Assembly: GCF_933775445.1 (NCBI RefSeq)
Contig: NC_065875.1
Span: 2,728,001-2,792,000 of the forward strand
DNA length: 64,000 bases
DNA from: Argentina anserina
Lineage: Eukaryota; Streptophyta; Magnoliopsida; Rosales; Rosaceae
Direction: 5' to 3'
Positions within the stretch are counted from its first letter, which is position 1; each line of letters begins with the position of its first letter. Below, in pieces: positions 49,178 to 60,978 of the stretch. Made by a program: the position numbers and the translations under genes. Below the pieces are notes generated by a model. That model saw nothing but the letters and a program-made list of their open reading frames with translations, did not search any database and had not been told where the DNA came from.

Positions 49178-50645
49178 TCTGACGGCTGCCATACCAAATA
49201 GAAACTCCACCCTTAGCAATCTACGTTACCAAATAAGGAAGTCCTACTTGTGCACCTAATATTTGGCCAACTAACTCATAAAATCGAACCTGTAAGTTTT
49301 AAGTAGGCCAAGGCCTCTGTAGAGCTCCACAAAAGCCCCTCTAATTATTTTCTCAGCACACTGAATCTTCTTTCTGTTGATGAATTCTCCAGGACTTTCC
49401 TTCTTCGGATTGTTAACCAAATCTTCCCACAGCATTGACGTAACGGCTGTGATGGTTCTTGTAGGGGTGTTGTTTGGGATGTCAATCCTCATGGCCATCT
49501 TAGGCTTGCCTTTCTTTGTCTTACCCCTAGTTGCCGTGTTAGTGAAACTCACACCGTTTCTTTCTAGTGCTGAAATTGCTTCATCTGTCTGTGTTAGTTC
49601 TGTACCAGTAGGTGTAGCACTCAATTCTGCCGAGTTTTCTGCATTAGTTAACTTTCTATTATTAATAACAAAGGATAGAAACATGACGTACAACAATAGA
49701 GCATGAAATATAAACATATGTGTATTTTTTTTCTGAGGCAAAATTGCGATAAGGGTCAGGTTTTCTGCGTCGCTTTCTAAATAAAGGGAGGAGAAAATTT
49801 CATGAACAGTTGCGTCGGGGGTTTGAATATTTTTCAGAATGTTATCTTCCCCCAGCTGTGATAATAACTAGGTGTACTAATCATTTAGACTTTGCGACTT
49901 GAAAGATAAAGTGCAATTAGAACATGAAATTTGATCAAATGTTTAAGTAGGAATGGCAAAAGTACCCAACGGGCAGAGTACCCACGGGTATTCGATCATA
50001 ATAAAGGAGTGTTTCAGGTAAAATCGGGTAACAGGTAAGGAGCGGGGTGATATTTCGATCTCCATTCTCATACCCACCGGATGATATATTATATATTTAA
50101 TATAATCAATTAATATATATTTACTCAAATAAATTAATTAATAGTAAATTAAATAAATAGAAAAATATCAAAATATATTTTGTGATTATCTGCAAGCACA
50201 ACAATTTAGGGTTATCATGATATTTGAATGTTTTTTATTGCAGTCTTTTATATTTCGTGTATTTTACTCAAGGTTCTAAAAAACGCTAGGCGTTAATCGG
50301 GCGGACAGCTAAAAACCAGCGTCCAGAGGATTAATCGGGGATTAATCGGATTAATCGGCCCAAAATTGAGGCGGCCAAGGGTCTCCGGGCACCTAGGCGG
50401 TCCTAGGCGGGGATTTTTAGAACATTGATTCTACTGTCAAATTTTTTTAATATTAAAATAAATTATTATTAACGGGTATTGGGACATGTATTCCCCCTAC
50501 CCTATTACGGGGATCGGGGCGTGTACGGGGATACAAACTGACTTGAGCATGAGTATATTCAATAAGCCTAATGATTATTTGTCATCCCTACATTTAAGTA
50601 ATCCAAATGATTCTCTCACATTTTAAGTAATTCAGATGATTTCTC

Positions 50646-50699
<54 letters not shown>

Positions 50700-53600
50700 G
50701 AGGATTTTTAGGTGCGGACCACGACAGCTGCACTCCCCACCTCTCGGCGGTCCCGTCTGTGCCGGTCAGAGTTTCATCGGCGACCCACGACGGCCGAAAT
50801 AGCGAAATAGCCGGAATCTTCCCAGAAACTTGATTTTTGTACATTCCGACCGCCGTGGGTCACCGATAAAGCTTCGGCCGGCACATACGGAATCACCATG
50901 AGGTGGAAAGTGCGGCTGTGCTGGTCCGTCGCGCCATTGTGGCCTGCCGTTGTCGGAATCGGAACGTCCGCTTAAGCAGTTAACAATTAACAGTTACAAA
51001 TGTGTTATCAAAAACAAAAAAAGATTAGTTACAAATAGAGAAGAATGTGAATGAGGATCTAGAATTAATATATTGGAAACATGATGACAAGAGCATCTTA
51101 TGCGACGATATTATAGTATAAATCATTCCATTTATATTTGTTTATTTCTTTAAAAATACCATATTAACTTGGTTGTGTGTTAGGTAATTTGTGGAGTAAT
51201 TAATAAGGAATTGAGCTTAATTGAGAAATAATCCCTCTATTTCCTAGTAGATATGAATTACAAGAAGACCTAGAGAGGAACTACTTCTAGTGCGGCAAAT
51301 AAGGGAGGAGTTAAAAACCATATTTGAGAAGGAGTCTAATATAGACTTGTTAACATAAAGAAAAGGGGAGTTCAAATCTTAGTTAAGGATGAGACATATA
51401 TAAAAACACAATTGAGGTTGAAACGTAAGGAGGGGAAGAAAAGAGAGACATAGACCATATTCATTCACCATTCAAAACTCCTCAAGTTCACTTTCCATCT
51501 CCACAAGCAACATTCATCATCAATCTCCTCAAGGATGAATCCACATCTCCTCGAGCTCACCTCTATATTTCATCAAGGCTTCCAATTGTGGATTTTACTT
51601 TGTGTAATTTTTACAACTATGGGTAGCTAAATCTTTTGTGTTAGGGGCTAGGTTAGAAGCCCTAGTCATGTCGAACGCTTTTGCAAGTTAGCTTAGTTAT
51701 TTTTATGTATGCCAACAATGAGATTGATTGTTTGTTTCTCAATTTACAGATAACTTTTGCATGCATATGTTCTTTGTGGGCCAATTTAGAATGTTTGTAT
51801 GTAATCCGTGCTAGACTTAGGTTAAACAATTCACCTGATCATTTTGTTTCCTTTATCATAAGTAATAAAGGCTATAGTACAATAGTCAATAATCAAGTAG
51901 TTAGGGTTGCATGCTAGATAGCTTCTATACTAGTTTGGACTCTATAACCATTCAAACTTCCACATGTTCTTTTTAATTATCTATGCATCCATCGAATACA
52001 CTTGTGTATGTGCGTTTCATTAAGTGTTTTGAGATTGCATGCTTATAATGGTTTTTAACGACAAGTGTGTTTCATGACGTTAAATAACTTAAGAGAAGTA
52101 GTAAAAACTTTTACAGTGCGTTCATGGTTTGTTCTTGATTGGTTTCTTTATCACGACGCAGTAAAAAAATTAGGTTGCTTGTTGTGTTCAATCATAATTG
52201 GGGGTGGACAACTGAATCTCTAACCTCATCTCCATCTAATCTTTATCAAGTCTATTTTGAATTGTTTATCATTGTTCCTTTATTTCTTCTCATTATAATT
52301 ATAAACCCCCAATTTATTGGTGTAGTTAGTTTAGTTTAATTATTTCTTTTTGTGTACAAATTGAATACTCTCATTTTCTGGCATCGAACGATCTTTACTT
52401 ATTATATACTACGACTGATAATTTTTTATAGGGTTAATTGTGAGGCTATTTTTGTAATAACCCCATTTTTTCGGAACTATTTATTGAGTTGATTTAAACA
52501 TATAAAGTTTGAAAATTTCATTAAACGACATTTGGTTGCTTGTGACGTTGTGAAATGAAAGCGGAAACGTTATCGGAACGTTTAGTTAGAAAAACGTTAC
52601 GTTTCCGCGACGTGAGTATCGACTTTTATTCCGTCACTTTTTTGTGAAAACTTCCTACACGAAAGTTGTAGAGCTCGTCGATACGAGTTCGTGAAAACTT
52701 CACACGTCCTAATCGGACGTCGTACATAAAAGTTATTAACGATGGAAGTTAGTTTCCGATTTTAGAGGTGGGTATAAAAGAAAAGTTTTTAAGAGTAGGG
52801 TTTCCATTTTCGGAGACCCTCTTTCTCTCACCTCACCTGCCTCCCTCTCTCTTCTTCTCTCTCTCTCACCCGAGTCTCTCTCCCTCTCCAAAAAAATCGA
52901 TCGCTGATCTCCCTCCTCCGAGGGACGTGGTCTTCACAGCCGACACCAGCGCCCTCGCAGGCTCGACTCCACCCTCCTCCGAGCAAGACGCGATCCATCT
53001 CGCTGCCGTGAAGCCTCGCCGTACCTCACCGAACCTAGCACGACTAGTCCAAGCACTCCGGGGACTCTCCGGTGCTCCCACGACGCGAACTAGGTAAGGG
53101 TTGATCAATTTGTGTGATTGTGAAGTTGTTAGTGTGTTTTTGGATAAATTTGTGGAGGATTATCGGAGATCGGAGGAGTAGGTGAGGTTACCGCCGCCTT
53201 AGGCGGCGCGTGTGGATGCATGGAGGTGGCTAGGCACAGCGTGAGGCCGTGGGGAGGCAGAGGGGGAAAAATGAGGAGATTAGGGGCGGCGGTGGCGTGC
53301 TATGCGCCGGTTTTCGAATCGGCGCGTGGGCCCCACGCGCTGCCACAGTGAGTGGCGCGTGAGCGCCACGCGCGGTCGCCGGAGGTGGCGCGTGTACCCC
53401 ACGCGCCGCCACGTGCGGCGGTGCGTGAACAGTAATTTGTAAATTTATTTTTACGTATGGTGAATGTAAAAAGTAATTTACGTACAGTAAATATAAATTT
53501 TATTTACATTCGGTAAATGTAAATGTAAATTACATTCAGTAAATGTAAAAGTAATTTCAGAAGGGTAAAGCGGTAATTATTATTTACTGAGACAGTATTT

Positions 53601-56600
53601 ACATTTGAATAGTATGCATACATACATAAATACGTAAATAGTATGTTCTCGTACAGAAATACATAAACAGTATGTACTCATACAAAAATACGTATTTGTA
53701 TAGTAATACGTGAATAGTAAATCCGTGAACAGTATTTCGTAAAACCAGAAATTATTGCATAGTAAAATAATATTACTGTTTCGGCATTTAAGGTTTACGT
53801 AACGAATCTAAATTCTTTTCTTATCTTTTCAAGGTGATCGATAATTCAAGTAACGGATTTACTTTCGGAATCGTGGAATTACACTCGAGATTATAAGGTG
53901 AGTAAAATTTCACATTTACGAATCTACCCTTGCGGAGATTCAAGATTATGTAGAATTTTAAAGAAATGAAATATGACATGTATATGATATAGTGGAATAT
54001 ATGTTTGTATAAATGGTAAATAGGTACATATATATAGATTGCTATATTATATACTGTCATGATTTTGTTGCGAATAAAATCATTTTGATGATGAGATATA
54101 TATATTGAGCTTGTTGATTTGATTGTACAATAAAACGTGATGAATTATTGTACGTGGTTTTAACATTGAGTTTTGTTAAAACGTGTTTTGTCTTCGGACG
54201 TGTTTTGTCTTCGGACGTGTTTATGTCTTCGGACCAGTCTTCGGACATGTTGGTATGTTGGAACCTAGCTTTTGGCCGGGCGAAAGTTACGATACAGTTA
54301 GAGCTCTAGTCTGTCTGCCGGGGTACTGCATATGAGGTAACAGATGGGTTATCGGCTTATGAGTACCCATATATATTTTGATATTGGATGACAGATGGTT
54401 GTCCAATGTCGGCGGCGTACTACATGAGGGGTAATAGAGGTGTACCAGCGCTCATGAGTACCCATATTATAAATGTATTTGGGTAAACAGAGGGGTTGCC
54501 CAATTCTCATGAGTACATATATTTTCACATTATTAGACAACCAGATGGGCCGTCTAATGAGTCATGAGTGCATTATATTTGTTGATTTATGGATATTCGT
54601 ATATATTGATATGCGAGTTATATTGTTGTTTTACTCATACGAGCTGCAAAGCTTACCGGGTTCATGTTTACAATCCCGGTGCACCTATTCGATGGTGTAG
54701 GGGATAACTCCGCAGGTGTGGATTAGCGAAGATTGACGGATCGCTCAGAGGACTTGAAGTTATTTATTTCCATCTTGTGGTGAGGACTGTGTGGATTTCT
54801 TTGTGAGGATTTTGTGAGGATTATACATTTCCATTTGTTATAATGTTGAATTATAAATTTTGGTTTGTAATAATCGGTTTGACTGAGTTGTATTTTGAAC
54901 TCAGAGATGATCCGCTGTGACATTTAAATGATTTCGATTCATTGAGATTGTTTTAGTGTTTTTCATGACTTCGAAATTTGAGTTTCATACTCGAAATTTT
55001 AGGGTCGTGACAATTTTAGTCTTAACACATGACATGGAAGTAACATCTGCTTAAACTTAAAAATGCACCATTTTATCTTCTTTTTTTCGCTTGTACGTTT
55101 TATTTGTGGTAAACTGGTAATAGACACAGATTGAGTAGCTAGCTAAGAACACCCATCCTCCTATTACAACAGGCTGTTATATATGTTGGGTATATTACCA
55201 AAAGATATATAGATAGTTGACTAGAAGATGACCATAAATGGAAAAGCGTACCAGAACTATAGTCAGAATTCCGGGGAGTTGAGGACCATGAGCTAGGAAC
55301 ATTTGATAATTTTGGTTTTGATAAAGAATTTTTCCATCGCCTATCGTCAAGAATCTGCTTGAGGTCTAGCAAAATCTGTAGCTGCTTGTTCAAAATTTCT
55401 CCTCTCTCTAGAAACTCTGTCTCTTTGGTCTTGTAAAATTGGTTCACCTTGTTCAGCTCTTCATCTAGTCCCTCAAAGAACACCCTCACCTATACAATAA
55501 ACACCGTTTTCTTCTAAGTACAATAAACTCTTAGCCATGCAATACCATACTGTTACCTCGATTAATTTAGACTTCATATTGTTCTTTCTCTGGATATGGC
55601 CATAATTTAATTTATTATTCATGCAAGCTGTTTTGTATAACTTGAATGATAAACGATAGGATGTAGTGTGCAACTTCATGTTGAAATGATTAATCTTGTA
55701 GATGAATTATAAGTTGAACATTTCCGAGATCCGATCATAAAATTACCAGAGTGAATAGTGACTAGATAATTAATTAGTAGTGCAAATCGATGTACCGTGT
55801 TTTCGACTGATTACCTCATCCTCTTCAGAAAACAACTGAACAAGCTCGGTCTCAAAGATTTCTTCCTCCTCACCATTCTTCCTTATCTTACTCTTCACCT
55901 GTACATAACAGAAAGAAAGAAAAAGAATCAATTATTAACCCAATATTTATGGGATTGGTTTCTTTGTTTTTTAGTGTCCTTTTCGTTTGGGTGTGCTGGT
56001 TTTTTGTTGCTGTTGTTCACGATGATATCGTGATATATGAGATATAATACATCTAGCTACAACCGTTCCATAATTTTCTTTCGTGAAATATAGATTGAAA
56101 CTCCCTAAAAGATATGTAACAATAACAACAAAAAACTCAGAAATAGGGTTTTTATTTATCAACTGGTTGGACTCTACAGACATTCTGACATCTCTAGGGC
56201 AAGTTCTAAAGAATAGCCTAGGGCAAAAGCTGCAACAGGCGCTGGGTTCCTATAGTAATCAGGCAAAACGTTTTGTATTTGATTTTCAGAAAGTGTAACC
56301 AATATGTTTTCGGCATTAATTTTATGTTTATACTCAAGTCATGTCGTTTTGAATGTTTTTGTTTTATGAAGTGTTCGTGTTATTTCACAATACAGAAAAC
56401 GTTACTTTAGATATTGATAACACGAAACGTATTCATGAGCCTTTTCTTTCTCTTTTCTTTCTTGCAATAGAAAGCCGCACTAGTTGAAGCGCAAATATTA
56501 TGTTTAATGCTCCATGCACACATATCTCACACACCACCTTAAGCCATCTACGGCACCATCAATAAAGAAGCTTTGGTGCTTCTGTCACTAAAATGTAGAA

Positions 56601-57193
56601 GTTATGGAATACGTCGCACAACGAATCAGAAGTATTGGAAACCACCCAAACTTTTCGCCTGAGAATGACGTATTCATCATTCAGAACGTACTTTAAAGCC
56701 GTAATTGGTCGGAACACAACCCGCAGAGAAAGACAAAGTCCCCAGATTCATGGTTCGTTTCGGGCGTGAATAGAATGACAAGGGTGTAATCCTAGTTGTA
56801 AAATGTAAAAAAAAATAAAACGGCTACGGTAGTGGAAAATCGTCTGAAAATCTAAAACTGAGCAAAACCAAATTCTATGACCAATAAACCTTCAACAACA
56901 TATCAGATTATCCAATATAAACATATATGTATTTATGCGCGCGCGCGTGCTATAAGTACCTGGATGATCTCAGTTAACCTGTTATCAAAGTTGAATAGCT
57001 TGTCACTGATTTTCTTGCTGATGGAGCGAATGGGATCGAAAAGGGAGACGCCGTAGTCTGCATCTGTGGCTTGCTTGGGAACTCTTGAAACTTTGATCTT
57101 CTTGACTTGCTTCTTGAGCTGCCAGTAGTTAACGAAAGCATCCTTCCACTCCGGGATGAGCTGAGCTTCAAGCTCCTTTGAGAACTTCACCAT
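42861..57193 (-). CDS. PHO1-family phosphate exporter (SPX-EXS protein)
   Basis: PHO1 proteins export inorganic phosphate, notably into xylem, from Golgi and endosomal membranes, and sense inositol pyrophosphates through the SPX domain. Fifteen exons: 56960-57193, 55815-55898, 55252-55489, 49290-49638, 48862-48910, 47599-47670, 47094-47223, 45796-45916, 44416-44665, 44157-44261, 43991-44035, 43704-43856, 43276-43554, 43046-43185, 42861-42951. They sum to 2340 nt, 779 residues (AtPHO1 has 782). [23 protein letters not shown], then [14 protein letters not shown] and [17 protein letters not shown], the lysine cluster that binds inositol pyrophosphate. Transmembrane region: [20 protein letters not shown] onward. 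[50 protein letters not shown] and [13 protein letters not shown], ending FRDADSDG. Closest by eye to PHO1;H1/H10. Exon 7 uses acceptor AAG|TTT, giving FVRLMDE where relatives have VVRLMDE. Introns are crowded with transposons, the largest 5.6 kb. Confidence 0.95.
45055..45715. repeat. About 150-bp tandem repeat in PHO1 intron 8
   Basis: Five diverged copies start near 45057, 45209, 45359, 45497 and 45652, spacing 138-155 bp. Each begins GTTACTTTCAGTTT-like, then AGCACTTGCAGAACAAGCAC, CATTTTGTACTAGCACTA, and ACCTATCATGTGTGTTTCTA. The last copy is incomplete. Confidence 0.85.
46244..47025. mobile_element. hAT-like element in PHO1 intron 7
   Basis: A 782-bp element, ends CTAGGGGTGACACTT and inverse TAGGGGCGGAGTTCGG, flanked by CTTAATA on both sides (46237-46243, 47026-47032), close to the 8-bp duplication of hAT transposons. 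Sub-terminal sequence is rich in AACCGAACCGAA words in both orientations. It contains a G(11) run at 46791-46801. No coding capacity. Confidence 0.7.
47858..48234. mobile_element. Foldback MITE, copy 1, in PHO1 intron 5
   Basis: A palindromic element between TA-rich flanks. The left end carries GGTCCGCACCAATGGTATTG and GTGCGGATTTCCATTTTTGA; the right arm is the inverse, ending AAATCCGCACC, apparently truncated of its last about 25 bp. The centre holds CATGAATCGTTCATG. Shared with copy 2 and distantly with 27602-28005. Confidence 0.85.
48256..48664. mobile_element. Foldback MITE, copy 2, in PHO1 intron 5
   Basis: Same family as copy 1: GGAGGTCCGCACCACTGTTT at the left, CCATTGGTGCGGACCTTCGC at the right, and the centre palindrome AACATGAACGGTTCATGTT. 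Arms of nearly 200 bp pair with each other. Only about 20 bp of (TA)n separate it from copy 1. Confidence 0.88.
49948..50590. mobile_element. hAT-type MITE in PHO1 intron 3
   Basis: Ends TAGGAATGGCAAAAGTACCC and, inverted, TAGGGATGACAAATAATC. Flanks TGTTTAAG and CATTTAAG (49940-49947, 50591-50598) agree at 6 of 8 positions, as expected for an aged 8-bp hAT duplication. Non-coding, with G/C-rich GGGTA words at both ends. Confidence 0.7.
50273..50425. mobile_element. Small nested MITE
   Basis: Inverted ends GTTCTAAAAAACGCTAGGCG and GTTCTAAAAATCCCCGCCTA enclose repeated GGATTAATCGG words. It lies inside the hAT-type element at 49948-50590, so it inserted later. Confidence 0.6.
50641..50698. repeat. 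(CT)n(CA)n microsatellite
   Basis: A CT run at 50641-50662 passes into an uninterrupted CA run to 50698 within PHO1 intron 3. Confidence 0.95.
50712..50938. repeat. GC-rich foldback segment
   Basis: The arm from ACCACGACAGCTGCACTCCC to GACCCACGACGGCC (about 50718-50793) is matched inversely by 50850-50932 (CCGCCGTGGGTCACCGAT ... GCGGCTGTGCTGGTCCG). The GC content differs sharply from the AT-rich intron. Non-coding; possible MITE. Confidence 0.65.
50990..52452. other. Remainder of PHO1 intron 3 before the solo LTR
   Basis: AT-rich. Part (51430-51670) has a CTCCTCAAG/CTCCTCGAG repeat flavour and an AGGGGCTAGGTTAGAAGCCC hairpin-like word, reminiscent of non-coding retroelement sequence, but no diagnostic border or domain is visible. 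Confidence 0.35.
52453..55012 (+). mobile_element. Solo LTR of a Ty3/gypsy element in PHO1 intron 3
   Basis: A 2560-bp segment TGTAATAACCCC...GGGTCGTGACA, flanked by a perfect 5-bp duplication ATTTT (52448-52452 and 55013-55017). It is homologous along its length to the 5' LTR at 57678-60690, same orientation and antisense to PHO1. Recognisable parts: ACGT-rich upstream region, TATAAAA at 52773, CT-rich leader, GGCGCGT/ACGCGCC palindromes at 53320-53405, and donor-like sites at 53093 and 53897. No internal region remains, so LTR-LTR recombination has removed it. Confidence 0.92.
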
Positions 57194-57303
57194 TTTGTTA
57201 GCTGGTGTAACTGCGAACGAAAAGGAGAGTAGAGGAGAAGAGAGGGGAAGCTTACGAAAGAGCTATTGGAGAGGGAGTTGGGGGAGGTTTATATATAGAG
57301 GCT

Positions 57304-57344
<41 letters not shown>

Positions 57345-57677
57345 GTGTAGTGAAAAATGATGGCTAGATTTTGCTTTCCAGACAAACTTTTTTCAAAAAT
57401 TTAAATTGTAACCAACTTTATATTAGTGACCACAATTCTAAAACGAAGGCAAAAGCTTAACGGGTGCGGTCACCTGCTGTACCTCTTGTAGATACATACT
57501 AAAAAAATTGGACTTTTACAACAAATAATTATCAATCCATTTATAAAAATCATAGGATATAATTGGTCATGTTAGAGAGTGATATTAAGATGAAGAGAAA
57601 TCAAGTCAACAATTCATATGTATATGCGCGTATACTCATATTATATATCTATATATAATAGAAAATAACGTTATTAC
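57194..57677 (-). promoter_or_regulatory. PHO1 5' UTR and proximal promoter
   Basis: A TATATATA box (57289-57296) lies about 100 bp above the ATG, with a (GA)n tract at 57307-57343 just beyond. The gypsy element begins only 484 bp from the ATG, so the promoter is short or interrupted by the insertion. Confidence 0.5.
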
Positions 57678-57995
57678 TGTAATAACCCTCGTATTCAAAC
57701 AATATTTGAAATTGAATTTAATTTTATTAAGTTGTGAAATTTAATTAGAATGGATGAGATTGTTTACGACGTTATGAAACGAGTAACGGATACGTTATCG
57801 GAACGTTTAATTCAAAAAACGTTACATTTCCGAACGTTTATATCGACTTTTAATCCGTTGCTCGGTTGTGAAAACTTTCTTCACGGAAGTTGTAGAGCTC
57901 GTCGATACGAGTTCGTGGATATGTGACGCATTCGAATCGGACGTCGGAGGTAAAAGTTATTAACGTCGGAAGTTAGTTTCCGATTTGGAAACGAG

Positions 57996-58003
57996 TATAA
58001 ATA
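57996..58003 (+). promoter_or_regulatory. LTR TATA box
   Basis: TATAAATA stands before TTTAGGGTTTCCA and a CT-rich leader; the solo LTR has TATAAAAG in the matching place (52773). Position conservation in two diverged copies supports a real promoter. Confidence 0.6.
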
Positions 58004-58839
58004 GAATGTTTTGTGTTTAGGGTTTCCACTTTTGGAAACCCTCAGTTCTCTCCGCCTCCCTCTCACTTTTCTCTCTCTTCCCTCTCGTTTTCTCTCCCTC
58101 TCGATACTCTCTCCCGAGACCTTCGGCCTCCCTCCCCGATCTCCACCACCGCACGTCCGTGAGGCACACCGCCGGCACCACGAGCGTCGCACGGCACCCT
58201 GCGGTCAACCCCGAGCTCGACACGCCACCCCACGCAGCGCCGGAGCTCCACCAGCTACCCCGAGATTCGGCAGAAAACGTCTCCTTCATGGGTGCATCTC
58301 CGGCGACTCACCAATGGTCCTAGAGCTTCGTCGAGGTAAGGGTTTTACTATATTGATGGATTGGTGTGGCTAATTGATGTTTTGGGAGGTTTTGATGGTG
58401 GATTGGAAGAGGAGAAACGGAGGAGGAAGGAGGAGAGGTACGGTTGCCTTAGGCGGCGCGTGGAGCGTGTTGAAGGGGGGCTAAGCACGGTGTGATGCCG
58501 TGTGGAGGTGGCGGAGGAAGAGAGAAGAGGTTTGGTGCTGGCGGTGGCGCTATACGCGCCGTGGTTAGCCTCGGCGCGTGGGCCCCACGCGCGGCCGGCC
58601 GGAGGTGGCGCGTGTGCCACACGCGCCGCCGTGTGAGGCGGTGTAAATAGTTTTGACTGAAAGGGTATTTTGGTAATTTACTGTGTAATGGTAAATGTAA
58701 ATGTAAATTTTAATTACTACGGTAAATGTAATTAATTTTTACCTTCGGTAAATGTAATTATAATTTACTTTCAGTAAATGTAAAAAGTAAATTGTAAAAG
58801 GGTAATTTAGTAAATTTTATTTACTGAGTTGTATTTACA

Positions 58840-59190
58840 TTTAAATCGTACGTATACGTACAAAATACGTATTAATATTTATACGTACAGAAATACGTAT
58901 ATAATATTTATACGTACAGAAATACGTATTTAATATTTATACGTACAGAAATACGTATATAATATTTATACGTACAGAAATACGTATTTAATATTTATAC
59001 GTACATAAATACGTATTAATATTTATACGTACAGAAATACGTATTAATATTTATACGTACAGAAATACGTATTAACGTTTATACGTACAGAAGTACATAT
59101 TTAATATTTATACGTACAAAAATACGTATATAATATTTATACGTACAGAAATACGTATATAATATTTATACGTACAGAAATACGTATTAA
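58840..59190. repeat. 29-30-bp minisatellite in the LTR
   Basis: About eleven units of TTTATACGTACAGAAATACG with a TATTTAATA- or TATTAATA-type spacer. Each contains the palindromes TACGTA or ATACGTAT. The solo LTR has only a few degenerate units at 53610-53720, so the array expanded in this copy. Confidence 0.9.
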
Positions 59191-60692
59191 TTGAGTATTG
59201 TACAGTAACCGTGAATAGTGAACAGTGAACAGTAACTTCGTATAAACCAAAATTGCTGAACAGTAACCGTATATTACTGTTTTGGCATTTAAAGGTTACG
59301 AAACGATTCTAAATTCTTTTCTTATCTGTTCAAGGTGATCATTAAATCGAGGAAAGGAATATCATCGGGAATTGTGGAATTACGCTCGAGTCGTTAAGGT
59401 GAGTAAAATCTCACTGAATTTACGAATCTACCCTCGTGGTGATTCAACATTTTGCAAGTGTGTTTATCAAATGAATTATAACATGTATATAATTTAGTGG
59501 ACTACATATATAGAGTATAATGGTAATAGGTACATAATATATATATAGTTCATTAAATTACGTACTGTTATTAATGCATAAAATAGTCATTTCGGTGACG
59601 GAAAATTGAGCATGAGTTTGTGAGAATATTGTACGTATTTCTTCAGGTGTTTATGAAACATGACATGTATAGGATATAGTGGACTATGTATATATTGTAT
59701 AAATGGTAATAAATACGAATATATAGAGTTTGCTATATAATATACTGTTATGATTTTTATTGTGGTGATATCGTGAAAGTTTTAAAGCGTACAATATGAT
59801 GTGTGATTATTGTACGTGATTTTAACATTGAGATTGTTAAAATGTGAATTGTCTTCGGACCTGATTTTTGGTACAATATGATGTGAGATTATTGTACGTG
59901 TTTGGCAAGTCGGAACCTAGCCTTTGGCCGGGCGAAAGTTACGATACAGTTAGAGCTCTAGTCTGTCTGCCTTAGTACTGCATGAGAGGTAACGGGTGGT
60001 TATCTGCTCATGGGTACTCGGTGTATTTTGGATATTGGGTAGCGGGTGGCTATCCAATATCAACGGTGTATTACGAGAGGGGTAACAGATGTGTACCAGC
60101 GTTCTTGGTACCCGTATTATAAATGCATTGGGTAACCAGAAGGGTTACTTAATTTCCTCATGAGCTTTTTATTTCATATTTCTTGGGTCAACCAGATGGG
60201 CTGACCATTGGCTCATGGGGGCATTTATATTTGTTGTTTTGTGGTCTTCCGTATATATTGATATGCGAACTGTATTGTGATTTTACTCATACGAGCTATA
60301 AGCTTACCGGGTTTGTGTTTACAATCCCGGTACACCAATTCGATGGTGTAGGGGATAACTCTGCAGGTGTTGATTAGTGGAGGTTGAGTGACGACTACAG
60401 AGGCTCGAAGTCGTTCGGATCCTACTTGTGGTGAGATTTTAGCATGGATTCGTGTGTGAGGATTTGTGTATTTTCATTTGTGCGATTTGTGAGTGATTTG
60501 TGAGAATTATTACATTTCCATTTGTGTATGGATTATAATTTGGGTTGTAATAATTGGTTGTCTGAGTTGTATTGAGAACTCAGAATTGATCCGCTGTTAC
60601 ATTTAAATGATTTCGATTTATTTGAGATTATTTGTGTTTAACGACTTTAAAATTTTGAGTTTTTAGGCTCGAAATTTTGGGGTCGTTACAGT

Positions 60693-60705
60693 TGGTATCA
60701 GAGCC
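60693..60705 (+). other. Primer-binding site, initiator tRNA-Met
   Basis: TGGTATCAGAGCC begins two bases after the LTR end; it is complementary to the 3' end of plant initiator tRNA-Met, the usual primer of many plant LTR elements. Confidence 0.92.
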
Positions 60706-60978
60706 TAAGTGCGTATTTGGCGATTATCAATATCATCCGGGAGCGATGATCCGACTGCAGGCGGGCCCCCATCACATGCTCCTCGGTATTGATATGTCGT
60801 CGGGTACGCGAGAGTGTTTTAGGAGCCATACCTAATGGTTTGGTCCTCCGAGAAGTAACGTGATGATACTTCGATGATTCATCATATTCTGAAATTTCAT
60901 GTTAATACCTATTGAATCTGTTTTAGTTGAATTCGAGATTTCACAAGTATTGACTAAATGTTTCGTTGTTTGAAGGTG

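Larger units (their letters stand above)
57678..60690 (+). repeat. 5' LTR (3.0 kb)
   Basis: TGTAATAACCCTCG...GGTCGTTACA, 3013 bp. It contains AACGTT-rich sequence at 57790-57840, TATAAATA at 57996, a CT-rich leader, GC-rich palindromes at 58555-58640, a minisatellite and several splice-like sites. The border is fixed by the primer-binding site two bases beyond. Confidence 0.92.

Noticed and set aside
58011..58373. 120-codon Pro/Arg-rich frame in the LTR
   Set aside because: The counterpart in the solo LTR does not keep the frame. It is better read as a CT-rich untranslated leader with a splice donor.
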